DNA of 64,000 nucleotides. Origin: Naegleria lovaniensis. Lineage: Eukaryota > Heterolobosea > Eutetramitea > Acrasida > Naegleriidae. Position numbers and translations under genes: made by a program. A model generated the notes under the pieces. The model had not been told where the DNA came from, made no database searches, and worked only from the letters and a program-made list of their open reading frames with translations. Positions 54,303 to 64,000 of this stretch are shown one piece after another. The stretch covers positions 605,700 through 669,699 of the forward strand of contig NW_025407836.1 of NCBI RefSeq assembly GCF_003324165.1. Direction: 5' to 3'. The first letter of the stretch is position 1. Each line of letters starts with the position of its first letter.

Positions 54303-55256
54303 ATGCAACAAATAGACTCGGAACCCTCCATGATGACTTCCGAGATGGAGGCAAAACGGAACAAACTCTTTGAACGAATGCAACAACGTAGCGAAGAAAT
54401 GAAAAGCAAACGAGCTCAAGAGCAAAAGGAGAATCCAGCACTGTTTTGGAAGGAATTTAATGAGAGAATTGAACAACAACAGTCGGCTCATGAATTACAA
54501 CTATTTTTGAATCAACATGTACACTATCTTCCAAATTATGATGTTCGGAAAGCAGATGAAAAAATTAAGAAAATGCAGGAAGAATTGAAAAAGGATAAGA
54601 AGGTCTTTTCGTTTAAAAAGAAAACAAATCCGTCATCCAATGCATCCACACCTTCGACACCTGTATCATCAGCATCTTCTTTAACTCCATCATTGTCATC
54701 TTCGGATGATTTGACAGCCACAACAAGCTCATCCTCGAATGTGAAATTGCCAGAAACCAACAAGACAGTCATTGATTTGAGTAATTTTGAAAATTCAAAT
54801 TCAACCATTCACAATGTGGTACCTACGAAAGAGAAGGAAAGTTTTGCAATTTGTAATGGAGTGAATCAAACGTTATTCATTACAAATATTATTGGAGCTG
54901 TATATATTTCAAATTTACAAGATTGCACCATTTGTATTGGACCAGTGTGTGGTGCAGTGTTCTTATCAAAATGTACCAATTGTACATTCCAATTGGCATG
55001 TTGGCAATTGAGAATTCATGACAGCGTCAATTGTACATTTTTAATTTGTCCAAAGAATCATCCTATTATTGAAAATTGTAGTAGCCTCAAATTTGGAAAA
55101 TACAATTTTTCATACGAAGGAATTCAGGAACAATTCAAAGCATGTGACATGTCTCTCGATGATGAAACGAAGAATAAGTGGAATAAGGTTCACGACTTTA
55201 ATTGGTTGAAACCAAACGAGCCAAGTCCAAATTTTACAATTCTCCTCAATCAATAG
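54303..55256 (+). CDS. TBCC: Tubulin-binding cofactor C
   Basis: The GTPase-activating chaperone that completes alpha/beta-tubulin folding with cofactors D and E. 317 residues. The N-terminal helical spectrin-like segment (about 10-100) includes FWKEFNERIEQQQSAHELQL. A Ser/Thr-rich linker follows. The C-terminal beta-helix domain includes TIHNV...CNGVNQTLFITNIIG, AVFLSKCTNCTFQLACWQLR (the arginine-finger QLR is present) and NKWNKVHDFNWLKPNEPSP, closely matching the human end. A longer in-frame reading from 54165 exists, but the ATG at 54303 starts the recognisable domain. Confidence 0.9.
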   Translation: MQQIDSEPSMMTSEMEAKRNKLFERMQQRSEEMKSKRAQEQKENPALFWKEFNERIEQQQSAHELQLFLNQHVHYLPNYDVRKADEKIKKMQEELKKDKKVFSFKKKTNPSSNASTPSTPVSSASSLTPSLSSSDDLTATTSSSSNVKLPETNKTVIDLSNFENSNSTIHNVVPTKEKESFAICNGVNQTLFITNIIGAVYISNLQDCTICIGPVCGAVFLSKCTNCTFQLACWQLRIHDSVNCTFLICPKNHPIIENCSSLKFGKYNFSYEGIQEQFKACDMSLDDETKNKWNKVHDFNWLKPNEPSPNFTILLNQ

Positions 55257-55465
55257 TCCGTACATCCATTGTGGTTTTTCACCTAAACATATCCAAATAC
55301 GTGAGTTATAAATTCATGATTTAACAACTGTCCTTTGATTCGTGTCAAATTGATTTCCAGGAGATGACATGCAGTGTGTTAAAAGTTGTTAACAACTTGT
55401 TTCTTTTTTCTCAGGGCCCTCTCCTTGCTCAATATCTTGAGTTGAACGGGTGAACACAAAAAAAA

Positions 55466-56913
55466 ATGAAAGAAATTCTCTTGTCGGCAGAAGATGCTTC
55501 CAAACCTGAACTCACTCATTTCCAAGTGAATACCATCTCGGCCTTGGAATATGAAGTAGTAGCACGATGTGGACCCAAAGCTCGTGTTGGAAAATTGAAA
55601 TTACCACATCATTTGGCGAATACACCCATTTTCATGCCCGTCGGAACACAAGGTACCGTGAAAGGCTTAACCACTCATCAATTAGAACAACTCGGATGTG
55701 AGATTATTCTCGGTAATACATATCATTTGGGATTGAGACCTGGACCTGAAATTCTGGAACATGCCGGAGGACTTCATAAATTTATGAATTGGAAGAGAAA
55801 TATATTGACAGATAGCGGAGGCTTTCAGATGGTTTCATTGTTGGATTTGGCTGATATTACAGAGGAAGGAGTGAATTTTCAATCACCTCATGATGGAAGT
55901 CAAATGTTATTAACTCCAGAACAATCCATGACGATTCAGAATAGTATTGGAGCCGATATTATGATGGCTCTTGATGATGTTGTGAGTACAGTCTCTACGG
56001 ATATGGCCCGATTTGAAGAGGCTACATGGAGAACACTCCGATGGATTGATCGATGTATTGCTAGTCATAAGAGACCGCATGAGCAGGTAAGTCTTGGGTG
56101 TCTTTGACATTTTGTCAAAATGATTATATTCTCTTGGATTCATTCATCACTGGGTTCATCATGAATTTACTTTTTTATTGGCAATGTTTGTGTGAATTTA
56201 CAAAACATTCAATTTAATCATGTCAACATACCTTGTGTGAAAAATTGTTCATCAATGCATGATTCATATCACGATTCAAACAATAGAATCTATTTGGAAT
56301 TGTTCAAGGAGGTCTCGATGAAAGACTTCGAAAGATTTGTCTAGATGGGCTCATTAAACGAAATTTACCAGGTTATGCAATCGGTGGTTTGAGCGGAGGT
56401 GAAGAGAAGGATAAATTTTGGAGGGTGGTTTCCATGTGTACAGATTACTTGCCAGATAACAAGCCAAGATATTGCATGGGCGTGGGATATCCCGAAGATT
56501 TAGTCGTGTGTGTGGCGCTAGGTGTAGACATGTTTGATTGTGTGTATCCAAGTCGAACAGCTCGATTTGGCACAGCTCTAGTTGCAGATGGTGGAACATT
56601 GAAAGTGAAATCGAACGCATATCGAATGGATTTTGGACCGTTAGACCCTCAGTTGGAATCTTCATGCATGGTGGATGAATGTTATTCGAGAAGTTTTTTA
56701 CATAATTTATGTAAAGTGGAGCAAACTGGATCACAATTAATGACCTATCACAATATTGCATTCCAAATGAATTTAATGAAAAATGTGAGAGAGTCAATTG
56801 TGAATGGATCGTTTGAAAAATTTGTGAAAGATTTCATGTTTTTATATTTTAAAAAGCAGAAATATCCAGAATGGATTGTGAATGCACTTGGATCTGTGGG
56901 AATTAATTTATAA
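55466..56913 (+). CDS. QTRT1: Queuine tRNA-ribosyltransferase catalytic subunit
   Basis: Exchanges guanine-34 for queuine in GUN-anticodon tRNAs. Exons 55466-56086 and 56287-56913 (GT-AG, phase 0) encode 415 residues; human QTRT1 is 403. Conserved motifs: [39 protein letters not shown] (catalytic Asp), [43 protein letters not shown] and [14 protein letters not shown] (nucleophilic Asp). The C-terminus [13 protein letters not shown] matches the family. The zinc motif CxCxxC near residue 320 is replaced by SSCMVDEC, while the later His (YHNIAFQ) remains. The start follows nine A. Confidence 0.93.
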
Positions 56914-57124
56914 TCTATTTCATTTGTTCTCATGGAACCATAAATTATTATTTCAACAAGTAAGTGGAATGCAAAGATTCAATTATTGGCTTGAACTTAT
57001 TTTTTGAAAAGTTCATCACCCTGAAACATGAACTTGATCGAGAGAATAAAATAAAAAATTAAAAACCCTCCTGCTACCACATCACCCCACCATCTCTCTT
57101 TGATGGAACGTTGCAATAACCAAG

Positions 57125-57355
57125 ATGCAAATTCGAATCAAATTCCTGTGTGGTAGACTTCTCGAATTGAATTGCGAGCTCAATGACACCATTTCGGAAA
57201 TCAAACAAAAAATCTCTCAATCCGAGAAAATTCCTTCCGAGCAGATACGACTCGTCTATAGTGCCAAATTATTGAACGACGATCGAACACTTTCCGAGTA
57301 CAACATTACCAAAGATGCCATTGTTTATCATGTGTACCGATTATGTGGAGATTGA
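57125..57355 (+). CDS. Ubiquitin-like protein with Gly-Asp C-terminus
   Basis: Exactly 76 codons, like one ubiquitin unit: begins MQIRIKFLCGRLLELN, and LSEYNITKDAIVYHVYRLCGD closes it. Compared with ubiquitin, K6, K27, K29, K48 and K63 are kept. Changes include K11 to R, K33 to S, I44 to V, R74 to C and G76 to D. The stop follows directly, so no processing could expose a di-glycine. Without G76 it cannot be conjugated by the usual E1 route. It may act non-covalently, or be a neutralised copy. It is intronless and single-unit, unlike polyubiquitin genes. Confidence 0.85.
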   Translation: MQIRIKFLCGRLLELNCELNDTISEIKQKISQSEKIPSEQIRLVYSAKLLNDDRTLSEYNITKDAIVYHVYRLCGD

Positions 57356-57722
57356 GTGGCACTCATGAAATTGTAAAACATCTTTCAAGAGCTATGAAAA
57401 AACTCAATGTCAAAGTATGAACATTTCTATGCTATTGATTGAAAGGCAAGAGAGACCGTGCTTGTTGAGCAATCATCCTCATTTACAATAAATATTGGTA
57501 TGGTTGTATTGATCTCCACCGTTTTTGCAGTAAGCGAGAATTGAGGCATTCCAATAAAAAAGCAGAAGTTCAAAAAAAATAAGCAATCGACCTCATTTTG
57601 CGAGAATTGTTTTTTTTTCAAAAGATATTGTTGAATCAACACATCGGAAAGACAATATCATTAACACCATATTATCATCATCATACGACACCAATTTTTT
57701 TTGAACATCCCATACCATCATC
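57356..57722. other. Intergenic region, no gene seen
   Basis: About 370 A/T-rich bases between the ubiquitin-like gene and SSF1, with homopolymer runs of A and T near 57570-57620. The SSF1 promoter should lie here. Confidence 0.35.
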
Positions 57723-59296
57723 ATGTTAAAGAGAAAAAAGGGAGACCAAAGAACCTTTGCAGACTTGACCCGAACTGAAAAGAGGAAAAAAGTTGAAACC
57801 CGAGCACAAGAGAATATCCATGATGAAATTAGAAAATCTGCCAAACAAAAGAAGGAAGAATTAAAAGAGGCTGAAATTGCTTCGTACCTCGTTCCATCAT
57901 TGTCGTCAGAGGAAAGTATAAACCCGAGCCTATGCGGCAGTTATGTTCGGATTTGAGAAAAATCATGATGCCCTACACTGCTAAAGAGTTGAATGAGAGT
58001 GGTTCTACAAAAATTGTAGATTATGTTGAATTTTCCAAACAAGCTCATGTAACTCACTTGATAACCTTGACCAGTAGTATTTCTATGGCTGCCTTGAATA
58101 TTTGTAGACTTCCTAATGGTCCTACTTTGACTTTTGAAATTCAAAATTATTGCACCATGAAAAATTTGAGAAGTTTCTTCCATAAGGAGTTGAATCATCA
58201 AATTTCGTGTGATGAAGCAAGTTATTTTAAAGATCCAGCCATTTGTATTTTGAATAACTTTACAAGTACTGAGAGTCATGTTCAACTCATGTCATTGACA
58301 TTTCAAAATATGTTTCCACCAGTGGATGTGAAATCGTTTAAACTTTCTCATGTGAAACGAGTTGTGTTATTTAACTATGATGAAGAGGATGAAACCATTG
58401 AAATGAGACATTATGGCATCAAGAAAAATTCAGATGTCATTACTCCATTCAGAGCTAATACGTTAAAGAAGAGCGCTTCCAAGAAATTAAGCGAGGTGAG
58501 AAAGAAACTCGATCGAGCCAAAGAAGAATTGCAAGCACTCTATAAAAAGAGAAAGGACATGAAACAAAAACTAGGAAAGAAAGCCGATGACAAGTTATTG
58601 GATAAAGTCAACAAGGTGGATGACCTTTCCGATCCATATGTGAGTCTCGAAGCGGATATTGCACTTAAGGAAAAGACAGTCTTGCAATATTCTGAAAAGG
58701 AGACACTCTACAAGAAGGAACTTGACGAATTGACTCATGTGAATCAATTGTCGAATCCATCATCATCGGCCAGTTCATCCAATGTGCCCACCATGAATAA
58801 TTTCCAAGCCGAGTCAATTGAAGTGGATGACATGTTTGAGGCCAATAGTAGAACCAAGGTCAAGATTCGTCTCGAAGAAGTTGGACCAAGATTGACTCTC
58901 AAACTACGAAAAGTTGTTGAGGGCGTGTTTGCAGGTGAGACCATTTATCACTCCGTGTTTGAAGATAAACCAGAGCACGTGAAAGAGGCTGAGAGACAGG
59001 AACGTGAAGAAAAGAAGAAGCTGAAAGAAGAACGAAGACTACAACAAGAAGAAAATGTGCAAAGAAAGAAGAGAGAAAAAGAGGAGAAGGTGGAAAAGCA
59101 AAAATCAGCCTTCTTGAAGAAATTCCAAGAATCACTTGAACAAGATCCAGACCTTTTGAACGATGAGAACGATCTCGCACCAGCAGACGTTGAAAGTGAC
59201 GACGAGCAAGACATGGAAGAACAAGATGATGTGCCAAGTGAAATTGCTGAGGGTGACGAAGAAGAGGATGAGGAAAATTTCCAAGATGAAGAATAA
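57723..59296 (+). CDS. PPAN: Brix-domain ribosome biogenesis protein SSF1/Peter Pan (one frame break)
   Basis: A nucleolar factor needed for 27S pre-rRNA processing and 60S assembly. The N-terminal 55 residues are basic (RTFADLTRTEKRKK). The Brix domain begins VPRSIIVVRGKYKPEPMRQL and continues DLRKIMMPYTAKELNE, VDYVEFSKQAHVTHLITL, RLPNGPTLTFEIQNY, TFQNMFPPVDVKS and RVVLFNYDEEDETIEMRHYG, as in SSF1. Lys-rich coiled coils and an acidic C-terminus follow. The two parts lie in different frames: one missing base near 57883 (between EIAS and VPRS) joins them, giving about 524 residues. RLTLKLRKVVEGVFAGETIY is the conserved post-Brix sigma-70-like motif. Confidence 0.9.
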
Positions 59297-59358
59297 AAAC
59301 CAAACAGTTTTGACATAATATATTCCACCAAATAAGATGTTGAGGTTGGCAAAACCAT

Positions 59359-60642
59359 TTACTTTCTTTTTCCAAATGAAGGGAACAATGTTCCGAGCCA
59401 AACTCCCTTATAAAATGTGGTAAATCCCCTCTCAGTTTGAATTTTTCTAAAGCATTCCACTGGATTGGAGAAGGTCTTGCCCATGTCAGCTCTGTATGTT
59501 GTCATGGTGTAGTGGAGTGGTGCTGTGATTGCTTCGTGGGCAATTTCCACACCAATGTTTTGTGTCGTTTCCAATGTGAATAATTGGTCACCAGGAAGGT
59601 ATGACTTGGCCATTTCCAAATTCTGTGTTCCTACAATCTTCTCCAAGAGCAAATTTGTGACATATTTGAGGCCACTTCTGACTAGATTGGAAATGACAGT
59701 TTCCAATACATGCCATCCAAATCCATAATAAACTCCGTGAACAAGGCCACGATCCTTGTACAATTGTTTTAGAGTTGGAATACATCGAAGGGATTTGTCA
59801 CTCTCTTTTGTACCAATGGTACCATTTTCAATCTTTTTTTTAACAATGACAAGTTGTGAATGATCAAAAGGATAGGTCATTGCAATAGACAAAGGTAGTT
59901 CCAAAATAGCAATCAATTGCTTCACAACATTTGGAATGGATGTATTCTCAGAATCCAAAAGAGGATCAATAATTTGAGCTCGAATACCTTTTTCAAACGC
60001 CATTCCTGCACCAATGGTCAACAATGATGCTGTAAAATCTTTTTCTGCGTTTTTAAATCCCAACAATGCAAGCCATCCTTCTTCTCGTTTCACACGAGCC
60101 AAATAATCCAACAATCCTCCTTCAGGATAATAATCCTCTTGCAAAATAATTCTTCTCTTATGGTGAGTCAATAAATATGTAACTATTTCATACCAAACAG
60201 ACAATGCACTCGCCACTAATTTGGTATTTGCTGAAAAGACATGTACAGATTGAAGTTTTGAAATTTCTTGTGTAGAAAGTCGTGTTGTTGGTTCAGTAGT
60301 CGATGTTAAAGCCGAATCATCTTGATCCACGGAAGTTTCTGGAGTGAAACTTATAGTAACCGTTGTAGAAGAAGTGGGTGAAGAATAGAGAGTTTTCGTT
60401 GTGGTCATGGTTGTATTCAAATTCAATACATCAGGAGATCGGAGCCAATATTGAATTTGCCTTGCCAAAAACGAACTCTTCTTTTCATCTCCTCCCAATA
60501 ACACTTTAGAAAAACCAATTCTTCGTTTTCTTCTCTCGGAAGAGCCTCCTCCCATGATCAAGGAAGTAAGCTTGGAAAACTTGCCGCCTCCTTGCTTGGA
60601 GGAACTCTTTTCCTTCTTGGATTTCTTCTTACGCAAGGCCAT
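59359..60642 (-). CDS. Divergent mitochondrial-carrier-like protein
   Basis: 427 residues from the ATG at 60642. A basic N-terminus (RKKKSKKEKSSSK) and a Ser/Thr linker precede three carrier-like repeats. Signs of the family are LDYLARVKREEGWLALLGF, MTYPFDHSQLVIVKKKIE, YKDRGLVHGVYYGFGWHVLE and, in the third repeat, ITAPLHYTMTTYRADMG then CFRKIQTERGFTTFYKGVWL ending in PSFG. The PxDxxK motifs are degenerate (PFDHSQ, PLHYTM). A carrier-fold protein of the mitochondrial inner membrane or another organelle is likely; the substrate is unknown. It is convergent with SSF1 and divergent from the F-box/LRR gene, starts 62 bases apart. Confidence 0.65.
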   Translation of the reverse strand: MALRKKKSKKEKSSSKQGGGKFSKLTSLIMGGGSSERRKRRIGFSKVLLGGDEKKSSFLARQIQYWLRSPDVLNLNTTMTTTKTLYSSPTSSTTVTISFTPETSVDQDDSALTSTTEPTTRLSTQEISKLQSVHVFSANTKLVASALSVWYEIVTYLLTHHKRRIILQEDYYPEGGLLDYLARVKREEGWLALLGFKNAEKDFTASLLTIGAGMAFEKGIRAQIIDPLLDSENTSIPNVVKQLIAILELPLSIAMTYPFDHSQLVIVKKKIENGTIGTKESDKSLRCIPTLKQLYKDRGLVHGVYYGFGWHVLETVISNLVRSGLKYVTNLLLEKIVGTQNLEMAKSYLPGDQLFTLETTQNIGVEIAHEAITAPLHYTMTTYRADMGKTFSNPVECFRKIQTERGFTTFYKGVWLGTLFPSFGKRK

Positions 60643-60703
60643 CACCGAGTTGTGAAGAGGTTTGAAGAATTTTTTTTTTGAATTTTTCTGAAAATGGAAA
60701 AAA

Positions 60704-62153
60704 ATGATAATTATTCCTGATGATATTGTTTTTCACGTGTTGCAATTTCTGGACTTGAAATTTCTTGTTTTGGTGGCTTCACGGGTGAGTCATCAATTTT
60801 ATGAACAGAGTTTGAAAATTCCTTTTGGTTTGAATTTGAAAGGAAAAGTGTTGCCCGAAGAATTGATTTTGAAAATATTTCCTTCCGAGCCTAATAATAT
60901 TCGTGATGATGATCATCGTTATTATAACATTACAAGTTTGGATTTGAATCATTGCATGTTGAGAGCCGAACATTTCAAACAAATTTCAGCTAGTCCTCGC
61001 TCCAGAAATTTGAGAAATTTAGATGCCACATTGAATACCCTGTTGGAAGAGGGAGCAAAAGCTATCGGAGAAAGTCAATATTTTCGTAATTCTCTGCTGG
61101 AGACTTTGAAATTGGGATTTTGTAGTATTGGAAATGAAGGTCTGAAATATTTAATGCACTCGAATTTTAGAAATTTAACAAGTCTAGATTTGACAAAGAA
61201 TGATTTGGATAATGAGGCATTAGAAATGATAGCTACGAGTCCATACATGAACAAGTTGAAGTTTTTGACTTTAAAACGAAATCTTTTTGATGGAAATGGC
61301 GTTGAAAAGTTGGTATACGGTGCCAATTTACATAATTTGACATTTCTTGATTTGAGTATGAATGAAATTTATGACACTGCATTCTTGAAAGCAATTGCGT
61401 CAAGTGATAACATGAAAAATCTTCAAATCCTGAAATTACAACACATGCACATCAATACCTCAACGGGCCTTCAATACTTGGCGGACAGTTCGAATTTACA
61501 AAACTTTACTGAACTAGATTTAGCCTTCAACAGTTTACAAATTCTTTCTCTGAATAGTAACAGCAAAATTTTCATGAATTTACGAACATTGATACTAGAT
61601 TTTAATCAACTTGGGAAGGACAGCATGGTAACGATTACCAATTTCTGCAATTTAACAAAATTAAGTGTAGACTCGAATTATTTTCGAGATGATGCTATTG
61701 AATATCTTGCATCGAGTCCAAATATGAAACATCTAACATGGCTCAAGTTGGCAAACAATAGTCTTGGATACGAAAGTGTGAAACACATTTTCAATAGCAA
61801 ATATTTAGGTAACATGGAACATCTAGATTTAACAAACAATAGTGACTTGACAGATGAAATTTCCCAATTATTGCAACCTTCCACCATTCTCTCCCTTCAA
61901 CATTTGAAGACACTTGTGTTAGCGGGTACGTCTATTGGAGATGAGACTGACCTCAAATACTGCCTTCGGTGAATTGAAAGAGTTGTGTTTGACAGGAAGT
62001 GATATTTCAGAGGAAGCAGTGTCTGCCCTTTCTCAAAGTAAGACGTTACACAATATCCGCATGGTGAATTTGAAGTTCACTCTGGTCAGTCGAGAGACCA
62101 TTCAGCAAGTCGAGTCATCCTGTGGAATTCTTTTTGTAGTGGACAAACGATAA
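60704..62153 (+). CDS. F-box and leucine-rich-repeat protein (one frame break)
   Basis: Starts MIIIPDDIVFHVLQFLDLKF, an F-box, after an A-rich leader. At least nine RNI-type LRRs follow with the L..L.L..N.h....h..l pattern: LTSLDLTKNDLDNEALEMIA, LTFLDLSMNEIYDTAFLKAI, LTWLKLANNSLGYESVKHIF. The first frame stops at 61972; the LRR pattern resumes in the +1 frame (FGELKELCLTGSDISEEAVS) and runs to 62153. Removing one base near 61941-61948 joins them into 482 residues. F-box proteins link substrates to SCF ubiquitin ligases through SKP1. The relic at 8.6-9.3 kb belongs to the same family. Confidence 0.8.
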
Positions 62154-62257
62154 AACATCGTTGAAATTCCTCTGTGAGCAAATGTCGTTTCATATGAACA
62201 TGATTCATTGATTGTTGCTCACATGGTTTATTGTAAACACTCATGAATTCAAAACAC

Positions 62258-64000
62258 TTAATCCTCAAAACGGCGACGACTTGTCGTCACTCTCGTCACA
62301 CAGCACCACACCAGTGTCATTGGAATTACTATAAAGATCAAACTCAACCACATTAAAATCAAAATTCCATAATTTCGTCTCAACAAGTAAATGGAACCCA
62401 ACCATGATTGTTCCATTTCCAATTCCTTCTCAATCAATAATTTCATTCGTGGAATAATTTCCAATTTCAAACGTTGTTGTTGTCTTTGATAAAAACTCTG
62501 AACTTGTTCTGGCAGCTGTGAAATTTGTTTTTCCAAATGATTCGTAAATTCAGTCGATTCATTTGGAACGTTTCGTTTCAGAGAAAGCCACTTTTCCATA
62601 TCATCCAACAATTGTTCAGCTCCATTCCTTTCCAACAATGAATATTGAATAGGTTTGAGCGATTGTTTCATTTCTTTCAAAATTTGTGAATTTGCAAATA
62701 ATTTCTCATAAATTCGTAAATGTGAAAACTCTTCAGGATCCAACAATACGCCACCACCGACTTTCTGAGCACTAAATCCATTAAATGCTCTTTCAAACAT
62801 GTAACCTGAATTGACCAATGTAGGAACTCCAAAATAGAGACTCTGAATGACTGAATTGGCTCCTCCATGACTCATCGTGAGTTCACTAATGGCACTCAAT
62901 TCATCTCCATTGTACCAATTACTGAAATGAGTATAATTGAGAAGAGTGTAAGGTTTTTGAACGGATGAATGAGCAACGTAACTATGATAGGGAATGACTG
63001 TAGTATTCAATGATGATTCGTCCTCTTTGGTTTGGTCTAATTCTTGATGAATCTGATTATTAGAATTTAACAATTGACACAAGAGTGGAATTTCTTTTTC
63101 AATTTTGTGAAAGGCCACGGAACCTTTTCCAAAATAGGCAAAAATCACTCGTTGATTGGGATAGTGTTTTCGAACTTGTTCCTTAAATGCCTCCAATGCT
63201 CGTAATTTATCTTGGACGCGTTTCAATCCATGCACACACGACGGTGGTTGAATATGTCCCACAAATGAAACGTTTGGTCGTTCTCGAATAAAATCACTTT
63301 CCAATTCAGGAATGGCATAAATCACTTTTAAATGTGAATGAGCTGCCCTAATATCATCCAATGTTTGATATTGTTCAAAATGTAAATCCTGATTCGAATT
63401 CATGTCTTTCAATAATTGAGAAACGACCGAATTGACAAAATATGACATGTAACTCGAATGACGTCCTTCCAAAATTGGAGTTGACAATGTTTCCATGATG
63501 GGTACTTGTGCCAAATGAGCGGCAATTAAGGAAGAAATGTCAATTTCATTCATCATGGCCATGGGTTGAACTTGTTCAATGATTTGTAATTGTTCGAAAA
63601 TGATTTTTCGTAATGTCGTTCCGTGACCCATTCCCATGGCAATCATGGCCAAATACACATCTCCCAGAAATCGAGTTCCCAATACTTTTGGTACCCACGC
63701 AGGAATTTCCGTATTAGCCGTCGCATCTTTTTGTCCATTTCCAAATATAGTAAAATTGGAATCCAACCAATCATGAATCCATTGAGGCATGGACAATAAC
63801 GTTGGTTTCACTCTCGTATAATAAAACAAATCCCTCTCATAATGTGTCCATTCTTCATCCTCTCGACGTTTCGTTTTCAACAATCGTTCCAAACCTTCTC
63901 TATAATGCAAACCAATCATCCAAGCCACACGATAACCTCTTCGTCTTGCTTCCGAAGCACTGGCACAAGCACGAATGAAATTTCCATACGCAGCATTGAG
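62258..64000 (-). CDS. UDP-glycosyltransferase-like membrane protein (5' end beyond window)
   Basis: The frame is open to the right edge, so the N-terminus lies beyond 64000. At least 580 residues are visible. The GT-B C-terminal domain carries a UGT/MGT-type nucleotide-sugar signature, LTMSHGGANSVIQSLYFGVP then FERAFNGFSAQKVGGGVLL. ALEAFKEQVRKHYPNQRVIF and YFGKGSV correspond to the start of the C-terminal domain (usually SFGS). Upstream there is HGTTLRKI and LGTRFLGDVYLAM. The tail has one TM helix (YGILILMWLSLIFIVIPMTL) then a short basic cytosolic end, the ER-membrane UGT layout. Donor and acceptor are unknown. It is convergent with the F-box/LRR gene. Confidence 0.8.
   Translation of the reverse strand, partial: LNAAYGNFIRACASASEARRRGYRVAWMIGLHYREGLERLLKTKRREDEEWTHYERDLFYYTRVKPTLLSMPQWIHDWLDSNFTIFGNGQKDATANTEIPAWVPKVLGTRFLGDVYLAMIAMGMGHGTTLRKIIFEQLQIIEQVQPMAMMNEIDISSLIAAHLAQVPIMETLSTPILEGRHSSYMSYFVNSVVSQLLKDMNSNQDLHFEQYQTLDDIRAAHSHLKVIYAIPELESDFIRERPNVSFVGHIQPPSCVHGLKRVQDKLRALEAFKEQVRKHYPNQRVIFAYFGKGSVAFHKIEKEIPLLCQLLNSNNQIHQELDQTKEDESSLNTTVIPYHSYVAHSSVQKPYTLLNYTHFSNWYNGDELSAISELTMSHGGANSVIQSLYFGVPTLVNSGYMFERAFNGFSAQKVGGGVLLDPEEFSHLRIYEKLFANSQILKEMKQSLKPIQYSLLERNGAEQLLDDMEKWLSLKRNVPNESTEFTNHLEKQISQLPEQVQSFYQRQQQRLKLEIIPRMKLLIEKELEMEQSWLGSIYLLRRNYGILILMWLSLIFIVIPMTLVWCCVTRVTTSRRRFED

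Noticed and set aside
57125-57355. Ubiquitin-like gene as one unit of a polyubiquitin gene
   Set aside because: No further ubiquitin unit lies upstream or downstream, and the stop follows codon 76 directly.
58899-59401. Minus-strand frames opposite the acidic end of SSF1
   Set aside because: Shadow of Glu/Asp/Lys-rich codons.
1-64000. CRISPR arrays, insertion sequences, bacterial operons
   Set aside because: No regularly spaced direct repeats, no transposase or terminal inverted repeats, and genes have spliceosomal introns.

Overview
The window is eukaryotic nuclear DNA, AT-rich and gene-dense. It carries short spliceosomal GT-AG introns (about 55-200 nt), two nuclear-type tRNA genes and mostly single-copy core eukaryotic genes. 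An axonemal-dynein assembly factor (DNAAF11), families such as DUF4116, F-box/LRR and secreted RCC1-EGF proteins, and A-rich leaders directly before many start codons all suggest a heterolobosean amoeboflagellate, most likely Naegleria or a close relative. The genus is an inference; no database search was possible.

Layout. 0-4 kb: divergent glucose-6-phosphate and 6-phosphogluconate dehydrogenase genes (the two NADPH-producing steps of the oxidative pentose phosphate pathway). 3.7-12.6 kb: a four-TM protein, a decayed locus, a TPR protein, an F-box/LRR relic and a secreted RCC1-EGF protein. 12.8-20.8 kb: DNAAF11, OGG1, PCF11 and a prefoldin-like protein on +, a cyclin on -, then SRP receptor beta. 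20.9-34.7 kb: a TPR-like protein, a DUF4116 protein, a Tweety-like membrane protein, a 59-aa secreted peptide, a GGCT-fold Cys-rich protein, an RBR ubiquitin ligase, a WD40 protein and a DUF4116 pseudogene. 34.7-43.2 kb: NOT1 (CCR4-NOT scaffold) and COMMD10, both on -. 43.5-49.9 kb: a decayed locus, a truncated histidine-kinase-like protein, tRNA-Asn, a divergent G-alpha-like protein, a TLC-domain protein and tRNA-Ile. 50-64 kb: exocyst SEC6, a DUF3228 protein, tubulin cofactor C, queuine tRNA-ribosyltransferase, a ubiquitin-like protein with an altered C-terminus, the Brix protein SSF1/PPAN, a mitochondrial-carrier-like protein, an F-box/LRR protein and a UDP-glycosyltransferase-like protein running off the edge.

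A recurrent feature is single-nucleotide frame breaks inside otherwise well conserved genes (6PGD, RCC1-EGF, PCF11, the WD40 gene twice, NOT1, SSF1, F-box/LRR). Several sit in short homopolymers. They look more like residual assembly indels than biology, but each needs read-level checking. By contrast, the loci near 5.2-6.4, 8.5-9.3, 33.3-34.7 and 43.6-44.2 kb carry many stops and shifts and look like genuine decay.

The most interesting biology is a 12-nt microexon that completes the predicted catalytic cysteine codon of the RBR ligase, a 76-residue ubiquitin homologue ending Gly-Asp, a G-alpha-like protein with an eroded nucleotide site and a 90-nt frame-preserving intron, and a TGT enzyme with an altered zinc motif.
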